Shown here one piece after another: positions 55,235-64,000 of a stretch of 64,000 nucleotides of DNA. A model generated the notes under the pieces. That model saw only the letters and a program-made list of their open reading frames with translations. It was not told where the DNA came from and searched no databases. Source of the DNA: Pseudomonas sp. MM211 (lineage in GTDB: Bacteria; Pseudomonadota; Gammaproteobacteria; Pseudomonadales; Pseudomonadaceae); contig NZ_CP081942.1 of assembly GCF_020386635.1 (NCBI RefSeq), positions 4,154,001 to 4,218,000 on the forward strand, given 5' to 3'. The stretch's first letter is position 1, and the number at the start of each line of letters is the position of its first letter. The translations under genes and the position numbers were made by a program.

Positions 55235-56174
55235 AACGCTCGCGCCGACGTTCCGCCTCACGGCCATGCGCTACGGGGCACAGGACATCGTGCTCTACGA
55301 GTTCCAGCCGCTGAATGGCCAGCCCCTGGCTGCGGTTCAGGCCGGCGCCCACCTGGACATCGTGCTGCCCAACGAGCAGATCCGCTCGTACTCGCTGCTC
55401 ACCCCGCTGTGCGACGCCGAACGCTATGTGGTCGCGGTCAAGCGCGACGCCGACGGCCTCGGCGGCTCGCGCTGGCTGCACGATCAGGCACGGGTCGGCC
55501 AGACCTTCGTCCTGCAGCCGCCACGCAACCATTTCGCGCTCGCCGATGGCGATGCCCCGGTGCTGCTGCTTGCCGGTGGCATCGGTATCACGCCGCTGTT
55601 CTCGATGCTCGCGGAGCTGCGTGGTGCCGGGCGCAGGGTGCATCTGCACTACTGGAGCCGGGCTGCCGAGCAGACGCTGTTCCTCGATGCATTGGAACGC
55701 AGCGACGACGTGACCCTGCACTTCTCCGGCACTGCGGGCCGCAAGTCCCTCGCCGACGTCCTCACCGCTGTCGACCCGCGCACCGAGATCTATTGCTGCG
55801 GCCCGCTGCGTATGCTCGCCGACCTCGAGACGCTGAGCGCCGCCCATGGCCTGGAGCACGTGCGCGTCGAGCGCTTCCAGGGCGCCAGCCCACCGGCCAC
55901 AGCTAGCGAAACCTTCACCGTGGTGCTCGCGCGTTCGGGCACCGAAGTGCAGGTCTGCAAGGGCGAAACCATCCTCGGTGCTCTACTCGAGGCAGGTGCC
56001 GATGTCATGTACTCCTGCGAGCAAGGCATCTGCGGCGCCTGCGAAGTGAAGGTCGTGGAAGGCGATCCGCTGCACGCGGACTCGGTGTACTCGGCCGAGG
56101 AACATGCTCAACGCGGCAGCATGATGATCTGCTGCTCCAGCAGTAACAGCGGCCGGCTGGTGCTGGATATCTAG
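55221..56174 (+). CDS. Rieske oxygenase reductase (VanB-like, FMN/NAD/2Fe-2S)
   Basis: A 317-residue electron-transfer partner. FMN-binding domain with IRSYSLLTP (about 55), NAD domain with LLAGGIGITPLFSMLAEL (about 110) and EIYCCGPLRML, and a C-terminal plant-type ferredoxin with YSCEQGICGACEVKV and a fourth Cys in MMICCSSS. This order (flavin-NAD-ferredoxin) is that of phthalate dioxygenase reductase and VanB. It overlaps the oxygenase gene and so forms a two-component system. Confidence 0.95.
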   Translation: MAPSETLAPTFRLTAMRYGAQDIVLYEFQPLNGQPLAAVQAGAHLDIVLPNEQIRSYSLLTPLCDAERYVVAVKRDADGLGGSRWLHDQARVGQTFVLQPPRNHFALADGDAPVLLLAGGIGITPLFSMLAELRGAGRRVHLHYWSRAAEQTLFLDALERSDDVTLHFSGTAGRKSLADVLTAVDPRTEIYCCGPLRMLADLETLSAAHGLEHVRVERFQGASPPATASETFTVVLARSGTEVQVCKGETILGALLEAGADVMYSCEQGICGACEVKVVEGDPLHADSVYSAEEHAQRGSMMICCSSSNSGRLVLDI

Positions 56175-56199
56175 AAACTCTAACAAGCGAGCGTACCCC

Positions 56200-57759
56200 A
56201 TGACCGATCTGGCAGCCTCCGATCTCCAGCCTGCGCTGGAAAAGCTGTATGCCGTACGCCCCGTCTGGCAACGGGTGGTCAGCGCCGCCGAGGCCATAGG
56301 CCTGGCCGACAGAACCCTGCTGCACGCCGGGCCGCCCTTTCGTCTCGGTGAGCAACCGAGCGCGCCGATCCTGTCATCCGCGGTGCTCTGCTGCCTGCAC
56401 GAGGGCTGGGCCGACAGCGAGGCTGCAGCGCAATACCTGATCACCAGCGGTGAAGTGCGCCTCGAATCGGCACAGGATTTCAATGTGGTGACGCCGCTGG
56501 CTGCGGTGATTTCACCGACTACCACGCTGGTCGAGGTGGTCGATGCCGCCGGGATCAACCCGCGCCCCTGCTGGTCGATCCTGGGCAGTGGCCGGGGGCC
56601 ACAGATCCGTTTCGGCACGCGCCAGCAGGCGGTAATAGAACGTCTGGCATGGCGCGATGGCGAGCTTGCCCGGGCATTGCAGAGCGCCCTGGCCGCCGGC
56701 CCCATCGATCTGCTTCCGCTAGCCGTCATCGGGCTGCAGCGCGGTGACGACCTGCACAGCGTCACCAGCGGTGCCAGCCGGGCACTGCAGGAACGCTTGC
56801 TGCCGCTACTGGAAGGTGCAGACGAGGTCGAGCGGATGCTCGATGAAACACCGCTGTTCTTCCTGACGCTGTGGATGGCCGCCTGCCATTTGCTGCTCGA
56901 TACGCTGTGCGATGAGCCCGCGGCACGATCGCTGCTGGTGGGGCTGGCCGGCAACGGTATCGAGGTCGGCATCCGGCTGGCTGGCGACCCCACTCACTGG
57001 CGCACGGCCACAGCCCACACGCCACAAGGGCCGCGCCTGAAAATGGGTGACGAGCCAATCAGCCCGATGCTTGGCGACAGCGGCGTGATCGATGCCGCCG
57101 GCTTCGGTGCCCAGGCCTGGCACCACGCCACCGGTGTCGCCGCCGATATGGCCGGCTGGCTGCCGGGGCGCCCGGCTGGCGCACCGCACTGGCAGGTAGG
57201 CCAGCACCCGCTGTTCGCCCCCTTCGGCCTGGGAGCCGCTATCGACATCGAGCGGATCGACCCTCGCGCACGCTTGCCGAACGTGGCTATCGCCATGCTC
57301 GATGCCCGGGGCGAGGCCGGCCTGCTCGGGCGCGGCGTATGCCAGACACCGGCACGCCTGTACGGGTCGCCTGCAGCCGATGAGCCGGAGTTGAACGATC
57401 CTCTGGTACTCGCCCAGGTCAGCGCGGCCTTCGAGCGTTACGAACAGGCATTGATCAGCAACGACATCGCCACGCTGGACGAGCTGTTCTGGCAGAGCCC
57501 GCATACAGTTCGCTACGGCGCCACGGAAAACCTCTACGGCAGCGCAGCGATCCGCGCGTTTCGTGATGGCCGCCCGGCAACCGGACTGTCACGCAAGATC
57601 ATCGAGCGCTCGATAACCAGCTTCGGCAGCGACAGTGCCGTCACTCATATCGCCTTCAGCCGTGCGGGCAATCCCCGCACCGGCCGCCAGACTCAGACCT
57701 GGATTCGCATCGCAGGCGCCTGGCGGATCGTGTCCGCCCATGTCAGCAACATGGATTAG
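56200..57759 (+). CDS. Fusion of a DUF1116 (AllG-like) domain and an HpxZ/AtzH (DUF3225) domain
   Basis: A 519-residue protein. Residues about 10-390 match DUF1116, the AllG/YlbE family (oxamate carbamoyltransferase subunit): RTLLHAGPPFRLGEQPS, CLHEGWADSEAA, SPMLGDSGVIDAAGFGAQAW and VAIAMLDARGEAGLLGRGV. Residues about 395-519 match HpxZ/AtzH of the SnoaL-like fold: AFERYEQALISNDIATLDEL, RYGATENLYGSAAIRAFRDG and QTWIRIAGAWRIVSAHVS. Both halves look complete and the frame is unbroken. AllG normally works with AllH and FdrA, which are absent here; HpxZ is tied to oxalurate breakdown. It is 25 bases after the reductase gene, so it belongs to the Rieske operon. Catalytic role unknown. Confidence 0.85.
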   Translation: MTDLAASDLQPALEKLYAVRPVWQRVVSAAEAIGLADRTLLHAGPPFRLGEQPSAPILSSAVLCCLHEGWADSEAAAQYLITSGEVRLESAQDFNVVTPLAAVISPTTTLVEVVDAAGINPRPCWSILGSGRGPQIRFGTRQQAVIERLAWRDGELARALQSALAAGPIDLLPLAVIGLQRGDDLHSVTSGASRALQERLLPLLEGADEVERMLDETPLFFLTLWMAACHLLLDTLCDEPAARSLLVGLAGNGIEVGIRLAGDPTHWRTATAHTPQGPRLKMGDEPISPMLGDSGVIDAAGFGAQAWHHATGVAADMAGWLPGRPAGAPHWQVGQHPLFAPFGLGAAIDIERIDPRARLPNVAIAMLDARGEAGLLGRGVCQTPARLYGSPAADEPELNDPLVLAQVSAAFERYEQALISNDIATLDELFWQSPHTVRYGATENLYGSAAIRAFRDGRPATGLSRKIIERSITSFGSDSAVTHIAFSRAGNPRTGRQTQTWIRIAGAWRIVSAHVSNMD

Positions 57760-57857
57760 CAGCTCTATCGGCTGAAACCTTTGCTTGAAATTTGCCGATA
57801 CAAGGTGCGAGACGCTCAAGTAACGTAGTCGACCGCGCAGGCATTTCAGAGAAGACC

Positions 57858-58988
57858 ATGGACTCGATTACCCAAGCCGTACTCGGCGCCAGCATTCAGG
57901 GCGCTCTGCTGGGGCGTTGGCAAGGGCGCAAGGCGCTGCTGTACGGCGCCATGCTGGGCACCTTGCCGGATCTGGATGTGGTCATCGACTATGGCGACTC
58001 GGTGGCGGCGATGACCTACCACCGGGGCTTCAGCCATTCGCTGTTCGTGCTCACTGGTTTTGCCCTGCTGCTGACCTGGCTGCTACGACAGTGGCGACCA
58101 CACCCTGGTTATTCGGCGCAGCGGCTGTTCCTGGCAATCTGGCTGGTACTGATCACCCATCCGCTGCTCGATGCCTTCACCAGTTACGGCACGCAACTGC
58201 TCTGGCCGCTGACACCAACGCCCGCGGCCTGGTCGAGCATCTTCATCATCGATCCGATCTACAGCCTGCCGCTGCTTGGCGCGGTGATCTATGGGCTGAT
58301 CAGCGGCTTGAAAGATCGGGCCAACCCGGTGGTCAATTGGGCGCTGGCGTTTTCTACCGTTTACCTGGCCTCGACCCTGGGCGGCAAATACATGGCCGAA
58401 CACCGGGTGGAGCAAGAGCTGGCCCGTCAGGGCATCGAAGCCGAAGCCATCTTCAGCTCGCCGACGCCGTTCAATACGCTACTGTGGCGAGTCATCGTGA
58501 TCGAGGGTGAGGACTACCACGAAGCGCTGGTGGGCTGGTTCGACAGCGCACCACCGGCATTGGAACGAATGCCTCGCGGTGCCGCGCTAGGGAAGGTGCT
58601 GGATGATTCGCCGACTCACCAACGGCTGCAATGGTTTACGGATGACGTACTGCGCTACGACCGGCTCGGCGATCATCTGGTGGTGACCGATATTCGCCTG
58701 GGCATGACCGGCTTCCACCCGTTCCGCTTCGATTTCGCCCATTGGCAGGACAACGCCTGGCAGGTGCAGCCTTATATCGATCGTTGGCCGGCAGAACGTG
58801 GTGACATGCAGCGCCTTGCCCTGCTCTGGCAGCGCATCTGGCAGCCCTCGACGCCCGTCCCACTGGCGCTCTGGGCCAGCGAGCTGAGTCAGTATCCGCA
58901 CGGCGAGCGCTCACCAGCCGATGCCGATCTGGCCCCGGGCCGCAAAGCCGCCAGCTCCGCAAACGACAAGAAAGACCCGGCGCTATAA
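57858..58988 (+). CDS. Membrane-bound metal-dependent hydrolase (YbcI/DUF457-like)
   Basis: A 376-residue protein with about four or five membrane segments in the first 190 residues. The N-terminus, MDSITQAVLGASIQGALLG, is a hallmark of the family. YHRGFSHSLFV and THPLLDAFTSYGT contain the His and Asp metal ligands. The soluble C-terminal half has no recognisable motif. The ATG at 57858 is preferred over an upstream TTG. The gene stands alone, 100 bases after the Rieske operon, and is not obviously part of the pathway. Substrate unknown. Confidence 0.85.
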   Translation: MDSITQAVLGASIQGALLGRWQGRKALLYGAMLGTLPDLDVVIDYGDSVAAMTYHRGFSHSLFVLTGFALLLTWLLRQWRPHPGYSAQRLFLAIWLVLITHPLLDAFTSYGTQLLWPLTPTPAAWSSIFIIDPIYSLPLLGAVIYGLISGLKDRANPVVNWALAFSTVYLASTLGGKYMAEHRVEQELARQGIEAEAIFSSPTPFNTLLWRVIVIEGEDYHEALVGWFDSAPPALERMPRGAALGKVLDDSPTHQRLQWFTDDVLRYDRLGDHLVVTDIRLGMTGFHPFRFDFAHWQDNAWQVQPYIDRWPAERGDMQRLALLWQRIWQPSTPVPLALWASELSQYPHGERSPADADLAPGRKAASSANDKKDPAL

Positions 58989-58991
58989 ACC

Positions 58992-59040
58992 GTAGCCTGG
59001 GTTGAGCGCAGCGATACCCGGGAAACCCTCTCCCGGGTAT
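58992..59040. repeat. Dispersed 30-bp repeat, copy 3, with terminator-like hairpin
   Basis: GTAGCCTGGGTTGAGCGCAG then CGATACCCGGG is the third copy of the repeat at 8765 and 42800. Its right end, ATACCCGGG (59014-59022), pairs with CCCGGGTAT (59032-59040) to form a hairpin between two convergent genes, which may serve as a terminator for both. Confidence 0.65.
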
Positions 59041-59046
59041 TACGCC

Positions 59047-61002
59047 TCAGGTTCGGAACTGCCTGACTAGGCCTTGCAGCTCGACGCCGAGGCGCGCCAG
59101 TTCTGCACTCGAAGCGGCGGTCTGTTGGCTGGCGCTGGCGCTCTGCTCGCCGATGTCGCGTACTCGGGTAACGCTCTCGCTGATGGTTTCCGCTACCGCG
59201 CTCTGCTCTTCCGCCGCGGCAGCGATCTGCTGATTCATCTGTTCGATGGAGCTCACCGCCTGGGTGATGCGCCCAAGCGCCTCGCCTGCTTCGCCGGCCA
59301 GGCTCACGGTGCGTTGAGTCAATGCACGGCTGCCTTCCATCTGCGCCGAGGCACCACCGGCCAGGCGCTGCAGGTTGGCGATCAGGTTTTCGATTTCCTG
59401 GGTCGAGTCATGGGTGCGTCGCGCCAGGGCTCGCACTTCATCGGCCACCACGGCGAAACCGCGGCCCTGGTCGCCGGCGCGGGCGGCTTCGATAGCGGCG
59501 TTGAGCGCCAGCAGGTTGGTCTGTTCGGCGACCGCGCGGATTACCTCGAGCACGCTGCCGATGCGCCCGCTTTCCTGATTCAGTTCCTGCATGGCTTCAG
59601 CCGACTGCTCGACCTCCTGGGCCAGCTTGCCGATCTGGCTGATCGCCTGCTGCACCACCTGATTGCCCTGCTGAGCTTCGCGATCAGCATCGGCGGCAGC
59701 CAGGGAGGCCTGCTCGGCGTTCTGCGCCACTTCCTGCACGGTGGCAGCCATCTGGTGGATCGCGGTAGCGGTCTGCTCGGTTTCCAGCTTCTGATTCTGC
59801 ACACCGGCACTGGTCTGCGCTGTGATTGCCGAGAGCTGCTCAGCCGCCGCCGCAATCTGCCCCACCCCAGCGCCAATTCGCCCGACCAGATCGCGCAGGC
59901 TGCGAGTCATGCCCTGCATGGCCTCGAGCAACTGGCCGAGTTCGTCGTGACGATTAAGCGGTAAATCCTGACTCAGGTCACCGCCAGCGATGCGCTGGGC
60001 GAAGGCCACGGTCTGACGCAGCGGCGCGACAATGGAACGGCTGATGCTCAGCGCCGCGAACAGGCCAATCAACACGGCCGCCCCACCCATGCTGCCGAGT
60101 AGCAGCATGGCGCTGTGGCTGTCGTCGGTCATGCTCTGCTCTTCGACGTTCTTGGCCTGCTCGGCCAGCGCCAGCACCTGGTCGGCCTGCTGGAGCATGG
60201 CCGCATCAGTGGCTTTGCTCTGTTCGTAGAGCGCCTGGAAATTGGTGAACGCCTGTTGGTAGGTACCAAGCGCCACCAGGGCTGCTTCGATGGCGCGCTT
60301 CTGATCGTCGTTGAGCCACACCATCAGGCCGCTGGCCGACGATTGCAGGTCGTAGCTGACGAAATTCCAGTCCTCCAGCGCAGCCTGCGAGCCATCGATG
60401 ATGAACTGGCTCTCATGGCTGCGCAGCTCGAGCATGCGCTTGCTGAGGTTGGAGGCGGTTTCCGCCAGGGTCAGCGGGTCGCTGCCGCGAAGCTGGTCGC
60501 CAGCCAGGCGTAATTCACGAACGGCGTCGTACATGCCCAGCTCGATCATCTCGAACTGGCTGCGCGCTTCCTGGGCCGCTTCGCTCATCTGGGTACGGGC
60601 TTCGCTGGCGCGGGCCTGCTGCTGCACGCTGGCGTCGAACTGCTGCAGGTAGTCCGCGGTGGCGGTGTCCATGGCCTGCAGACGTTCACGTTCGGTGGGG
60701 GTGGCACTGGCGATCTGCTCGGCCAGGCCGGTTCGCACCTTGGCGAGCTGCTCACGCATGCGCTGCGCATCGGCTTCGCTGTGGCTGATGGCGTAATCGC
60801 GCTCCATGCGCCGCGCACCGAGTATCTGCGCGTCGATGGTCGACAACCCGAGGGACTGGGCGTGCCCCTTCATCACCGCCTGCACGGCGACGAAACCACT
60901 GCCGGTCACGGCAACGGTCAGCAACAGCACCAGGCCAAAGCCCATCAGAAGTTTCTTGCCTACGGAAAGGTCGACGAATAGTCGAGTGGCAGAATGCAAC
61001 AT
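59047..61002 (-). CDS. Methyl-accepting chemotaxis protein, HBM-like sensor domain
   Basis: A 651-residue chemoreceptor with GGAG 8 bases before the ATG. TM1 is at about 17-42 and TM2 at about 298-318. The large all-helical periplasmic domain between them resembles the helical bimodular type, as in the receptor at 21910, with which it shares size and layout but low sequence identity in the sensor. A HAMP domain and the signalling tip follow ([37 protein letters not shown]). The C-terminus ends RQFRT without a CheR-binding pentapeptide. Ligand unknown. Confidence 0.92.
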   Translation of the reverse strand: MLHSATRLFVDLSVGKKLLMGFGLVLLLTVAVTGSGFVAVQAVMKGHAQSLGLSTIDAQILGARRMERDYAISHSEADAQRMREQLAKVRTGLAEQIASATPTERERLQAMDTATADYLQQFDASVQQQARASEARTQMSEAAQEARSQFEMIELGMYDAVRELRLAGDQLRGSDPLTLAETASNLSKRMLELRSHESQFIIDGSQAALEDWNFVSYDLQSSASGLMVWLNDDQKRAIEAALVALGTYQQAFTNFQALYEQSKATDAAMLQQADQVLALAEQAKNVEEQSMTDDSHSAMLLLGSMGGAAVLIGLFAALSISRSIVAPLRQTVAFAQRIAGGDLSQDLPLNRHDELGQLLEAMQGMTRSLRDLVGRIGAGVGQIAAAAEQLSAITAQTSAGVQNQKLETEQTATAIHQMAATVQEVAQNAEQASLAAADADREAQQGNQVVQQAISQIGKLAQEVEQSAEAMQELNQESGRIGSVLEVIRAVAEQTNLLALNAAIEAARAGDQGRGFAVVADEVRALARRTHDSTQEIENLIANLQRLAGGASAQMEGSRALTQRTVSLAGEAGEALGRITQAVSSIEQMNQQIAAAAEEQSAVAETISESVTRVRDIGEQSASASQQTAASSAELARLGVELQGLVRQFRT

Positions 61003-61258
61003 CTAAGCGGCTCCATTTATTTTTATAGATTGCAGTGCTCGAGCGCCGCTACATCGACGCTACTCGTGGCTCCAGTCAATTCATCGGCCACGCCGCGCAA
61101 AGCCTTAGCAAAAAGACAGCGCCATTAAGTTGCCACTATACCTTCAGGTTCACTGAGAGGTTTGCTGTAGCGCAACAAAAGGTTGCAGCACGGCAGCAGA
61201 TGGCACAAATGACACCCGCAGCCTTGCACTGCGAGTGTTGCAGACGACAGCCCAGCCC

Positions 61259-62647
61259 CTAGCGAGCGAGCCGACGCTGGCGCAGCTGGAAGCAGCCCCA
61301 GATGAACAGCAGCCAGAACGGGATGGCGAACACCGACATGCGAATGCCCGGAATGAACAGCATCAAACCGAGGATGAACACCACAAACCCCAGGCACAGG
61401 TAGTTGGCGAAGGGGAACCAGAAGGCCTTGAACGACGGCTCGACGCCCTTGGCCTGCATGGCCTTGCGGAACCTGAGGTGAGCCAGGCTAATCATCGCCC
61501 AGTTGATCACCAGCGCGGCGACCACCAGAGACATCAGCAACTCCAGGGCGCTCTTCGGCACTAGGTAGTTGACTACCACACAGATCAGCGTGAAGGCCGC
61601 CGAGAAGAAGATCGCCAGCACCGGCACACCGCGCTTGTCGACCTTGAGTAGCGACTTGGGTGCATTGCCCTTCTCAGCCAGGCCATAGAGCATGCGGCTG
61701 TTGCAGTACACGCCGCTGTTGTAGACCGACAGCGCCGCGGTGAGCACCACGAAGTTGAGGATGTGCGCAGCGGTGTCACTACCGATCAGCGAAAAAATCT
61801 GCACGAAGGGGCTGCTGCCGTAGGAGTCGCCGCCAGCGGTAAGGGTCGCCACCAGGTCGTCCCAAGGGTGCAACGACAGCAGCACGGTCAGCGCGCCGAT
61901 GTAGAAAATCAGGATGCGATAGACCACTTGGTTGATGGCCTTGGGGATCACCTTTCTCGGCTGATCGGCCTCGGCCGCGGTAATACCCACCAATTCCAGG
62001 CCGCCGAAGGAGAACATGATAATGGCCATCACCATCACCAGCCCCGAGATACCGTTGGGGAAGAAGCCACCATGGCTCCACAGGTTGCTCACCGATGCCT
62101 GCTCGCCACCTGCGCCGCTGAACAGCAGGTAGCAGCCGAGCAGGATCATGCCCATGATCGCCACCACCTTGATGATCGAGAACCAGAACTCGGCCTCGCC
62201 GAACACCCGCACATTGGTCAGGTTGATGGCGTTGATGGCGACGAAGAACACCGCCGCAGTGGCCCAGGTCGGTACTTCCGGCCACCAGTACTGCACGTAC
62301 TTGCCCACCGCAGTGAGTTCGGCCATGCCGACCAGCACGTAGAGCACCCAATAGTTCCAACCCGACAGGAAGCCCGCGAACGGGCCCCAGTAGGCGTGGG
62401 CGAAGTGGCTGAAGGAGCCGGCCACGGGCTCTTCGACGATCATCTCGCCGAGCTGGCGCATGATCAGGAAGGCGATGAAACCGCCGATGGCGTAGCCGAG
62501 AATCATCGACGGCCCGGCGGACGCCATGACCCCGGCCGAGCCGAGGAACAGGCCGGTACCGATGGCGCCACCCAGGGCGATCAATTGAATATGACGGTTC
62601 TTCAGGCCCCGCTTGAGCTGGCCTGTCTGGAGCATTTCGCTTGGCAT
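61259..62647 (-). CDS. Aromatic amino acid permease (AroP-like, APC family)
   Basis: A 462-residue inner-membrane proton symporter with 12 predicted membrane segments. It begins LKRGLKNRHIQLIALGGAIG then TGLFLGSAGV, the amino-acid-transporter family signature, and has VEEPVAGSFSHFAHAYWGPF and GGLELVGITAAEADQP. The best match by recall is AroP/PheP-type, which import Phe, Tyr and Trp. The nearby maiA and FAH-family genes, for the end of tyrosine or homogentisate breakdown, support an aromatic amino acid substrate. AGGTG lies 4-5 bases before the ATG. Confidence 0.88.
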   Translation of the reverse strand: MPSEMLQTGQLKRGLKNRHIQLIALGGAIGTGLFLGSAGVMASAGPSMILGYAIGGFIAFLIMRQLGEMIVEEPVAGSFSHFAHAYWGPFAGFLSGWNYWVLYVLVGMAELTAVGKYVQYWWPEVPTWATAAVFFVAINAINLTNVRVFGEAEFWFSIIKVVAIMGMILLGCYLLFSGAGGEQASVSNLWSHGGFFPNGISGLVMVMAIIMFSFGGLELVGITAAEADQPRKVIPKAINQVVYRILIFYIGALTVLLSLHPWDDLVATLTAGGDSYGSSPFVQIFSLIGSDTAAHILNFVVLTAALSVYNSGVYCNSRMLYGLAEKGNAPKSLLKVDKRGVPVLAIFFSAAFTLICVVVNYLVPKSALELLMSLVVAALVINWAMISLAHLRFRKAMQAKGVEPSFKAFWFPFANYLCLGFVVFILGLMLFIPGIRMSVFAIPFWLLFIWGCFQLRQRRLAR

Positions 62648-62730
62648 CTGTCACCTGTGGGTGATCGACCGTGACGGGATCGAACCCGCTCGGCTCGTGG
62701 CCTGGCGGAATGGCTTGGTTTTCTCGTCGA

Positions 62731-63381
62731 TCACTGCGCGTCGGGCTGAGCATCCGGTGCGGCTTGCTGGAACGCCTCGAGGGCCTCACAACGTGCGGTC
62801 AGAGCGAGGATGCGAGGATACGCATCGAGGTCACAGTCGAAACGGCGCGCATTGTACACCTGTGGAACCAAACAGGCTTCCAGATAGCCGGGCCGCTTGC
62901 CCAGGGAAAATGTTTCACCGTACGCCACCAAGCCCTGCTCCACGGCAGCCAGGCCCTGAGCCACCCAGTGCCGGTACCAGGCGTTTCTTCCCTCTTCGGA
63001 AACGCCCAACTCACGCCCGAGATACTGCAGCACCCGCAGGTTATCGAGCGGATGCACCTCGCAGGCGATGTGCAGCGCCAGAGCCCTGACCGCCGCGCGC
63101 TGCGCCGGGTCGCCAGGCAGTATCGCCGGCACCGGGAAGATCTCGTCGAGGTATTCGAGAATCGCCAGGGACTGGGCGATCCGCACCCCACCATTTTCCT
63201 CGTCCACCAGCAGCGGCACCAGGCCCTGGGGGTTCAGCGCCCGGTAGGCATCGCCGTGCTGCTCGCCGCCCTCACGAACCAGATGCACCGGCACGTGACG
63301 ATAAGCGAGCCCCTTCAGGTTCAGTGCAATACGCACCCGGTAAGCGGCGCTGGAGCGCCAGTAGCCGTATAGCGTCAGCAT
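62731..63381 (-). CDS. maiA: Maleylacetoacetate isomerase
   Basis: A zeta-class glutathione transferase of 216 residues that turns maleylacetoacetate into fumarylacetoacetate in tyrosine and homogentisate breakdown. The start MLTLYGYWRSSAAYRVR has AAGGAG before it. LYGYWRSSAAYRVRIALNLK is the zeta-class signature (SSxxxRVRIAL) and the GSH site includes NPQGLVPLL and RIAQSLAILEYLDE. The FAH-family gene follows upstream in the same direction. Confidence 0.94.
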   Translation of the reverse strand: MLTLYGYWRSSAAYRVRIALNLKGLAYRHVPVHLVREGGEQHGDAYRALNPQGLVPLLVDEENGGVRIAQSLAILEYLDEIFPVPAILPGDPAQRAAVRALALHIACEVHPLDNLRVLQYLGRELGVSEEGRNAWYRHWVAQGLAAVEQGLVAYGETFSLGKRPGYLEACLVPQVYNARRFDCDLDAYPRILALTARCEALEAFQQAAPDAQPDAQ

Positions 63382-63403
63382 GCCGGACTCCTTAACATGA
63401 CTT

Positions 63404-63595
63404 GAGGGAGCGGCCTTAGCCGCGATCAATCTTGAACGTGCCATCGCCATCGCCATCGCGGCTAAAGCCGCTCCCACGCATCAGGAGCGTCGTAGCACTT
63501 CACTAGATCGATGCGCACCCGGTGCGTCGACCCTAAGTCAGGGTGCGGGCTACCTTCGAAACACCACCTCGTGGGAGCGGCTTCAGCCGCGATCA
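63404..63595. repeat. Cluster of three REP-like elements
   Basis: GGGAGCGGCCTTAGCCGCGA (63406 on), its inverted relative ATCGCGGCTAAAGCCGCTCC (63455 on) and GTGGGAGCGGCTTCAGCCGC (63571 on). Between the first two, CATCGC is repeated in tandem (63441-63459, ccatcgccatcgccatcgc). They fill the 240-base gap between maiA and the FAH-family gene, which are otherwise in the same direction. Confidence 0.85.
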
Positions 63596-63623
63596 GCCTT
63601 GAAGGCGCCGATAGCATCGCGGC

Positions 63624-64000
63624 TCAGTGAGCTTCGTAGCGTTCTACCACTTGGTCGATGGCGCCGAAGATGCTCGCGCCAGCGGCGTCGAACATCTCGA
63701 TGCGCACCCGGTCACCGAACTTGAGAAACGGGGTTTTCGCCTCGCCGTGCTCGATCACCTCCAGCATGCGCTTCTCGGCCAGGCAGCTGGAACCGGCACT
63801 GCGGTCGTAGTTGGAAACGGTGCCCGAACCGATGAGGGTACCGCTGCCCAGGGGCCGGGTACGGGCGGCGTGGGCGATCAGCGTGGGGAAATCGAAGGTC
63901 ATGTCGGTGCCGGCGTCTGGTTGGCCGAACAGTTGGTCGTTGATGTGCGCCACCAGCGGCCGATGCACCCGCCCCTCGCGCCAGCTTTCGCCCAGCTCGT
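63624..64000 (-). CDS. Fumarylacetoacetate hydrolase-family protein (C-terminal part)
   Basis: The last 125 codons of a gene that runs off the right edge; the frame continues upstream of the first internal GTG as ELGESWREGRVHRP. GSGTLIGSGTVSNYDRS, SCLAEKRMLEVIEHG and FLKFGDRVRIEMFDAAGASI are characteristic of the roughly 330-residue FAH family, which cleave fumarylacetoacetate-like 1,3-diketo acids. It sits beside maiA, so it probably performs the next step. It is the shorter type rather than the 430-residue HmgB/FahA type. Confidence 0.85.
   Translation of the reverse strand, partial: ELGESWREGRVHRPLVAHINDQLFGQPDAGTDMTFDFPTLIAHAARTRPLGSGTLIGSGTVSNYDRSAGSSCLAEKRMLEVIEHGEAKTPFLKFGDRVRIEMFDAAGASIFGAIDQVVERYEAH

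Noticed and set aside
63404..63595. Short CRISPR-like array near maiA
   Set aside because: The repeats are in mixed orientation and are standard pseudomonad REP elements.

Overview
This window is bacterial chromosome from a gamma-proteobacterium, almost certainly Pseudomonas in the broad sense. The evidence is the gene order yceD-rpmF-plsX-fabD-fabG-acpP-fabF-pabC, the block thrS-infC-rpmI-rplT-pheS-pheT-ihfA-merR-tRNA-Pro, recC-recB-recD, a PA2778/PA2779-type gene pair, two HBM-type chemoreceptors, and REP elements of the 'GTAGGAGCCGGCTTGCCGGC' and 'GTGGGAGCGGCTTCAGCCGC' kinds. An affinity to the mendocina/oleovorans group is only a guess. About 57 protein genes or gene fragments and two tRNA genes (Pro-GGG, Val-GAC) can be supported. 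No integrase, transposase, CRISPR array, rRNA or replication origin was seen.

Layout. 1-6.4 kb: fatty-acid and phospholipid core cluster on the minus strand, with fabF broken by an apparent one-base deletion in a G run, and the Maf-like gene yceF divergent from it. 6.6-10.0 kb: three sulfur-related genes (sulfonate-type binding protein, exported two-domain rhodanese, YeeE/YedE transporter), followed by a 139-bp tandem repeat. 10.4-19.5 kb: recD, recB and recC with 4-bp overlaps. 19.8-24 kb: an SPFH protein, a 2-oxoglutarate-oxygenase-like protein and an HBM chemoreceptor. 24-34.5 kb: an accessory region of paired regulators (two AraC, one TetR), exported alpha/beta hydrolases and exported or cytosolic NAD(P)-type oxidoreductases. 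It carries debris: an AraC remnant and a truncated transporter joined to a lipoprotein gene. 34.8-42.7 kb: tRNA-Pro, the translation/ihfA block and tRNA-Val. 43-47 kb: PA2778/PA2779-like genes, LysR/dkgB and arfB.

47.0-57.8 kb is the most interesting stretch, a catabolic island of unknown substrate. It holds a polar-amino-acid-type ABC importer, a cyclic-amidohydrolase-type metallohydrolase, an amidase, a MarR regulator, a Rieske monooxygenase with its flavin/2Fe-2S reductase, and a single protein fusing a DUF1116 (AllG-like) domain to an HpxZ/AtzH (DUF3225) domain. At least six copies of a palindrome close to AGTGGTATACCACT sit only in its two control regions, so it looks like one MarR regulon. 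The enzymes together suggest uptake of a nitrogenous, probably cyclic amide or ureide compound, oxidative attack by the Rieske system, ring opening and deamidation, with the fusion protein acting on a late carbamoyl or oxalurate-like intermediate. The substrate itself is inference.

57.9-64 kb: a membrane-bound metal-dependent hydrolase, a second HBM chemoreceptor, an aromatic amino acid permease, maiA, and the 3' part of a fumarylacetoacetate-hydrolase-family gene running off the window.
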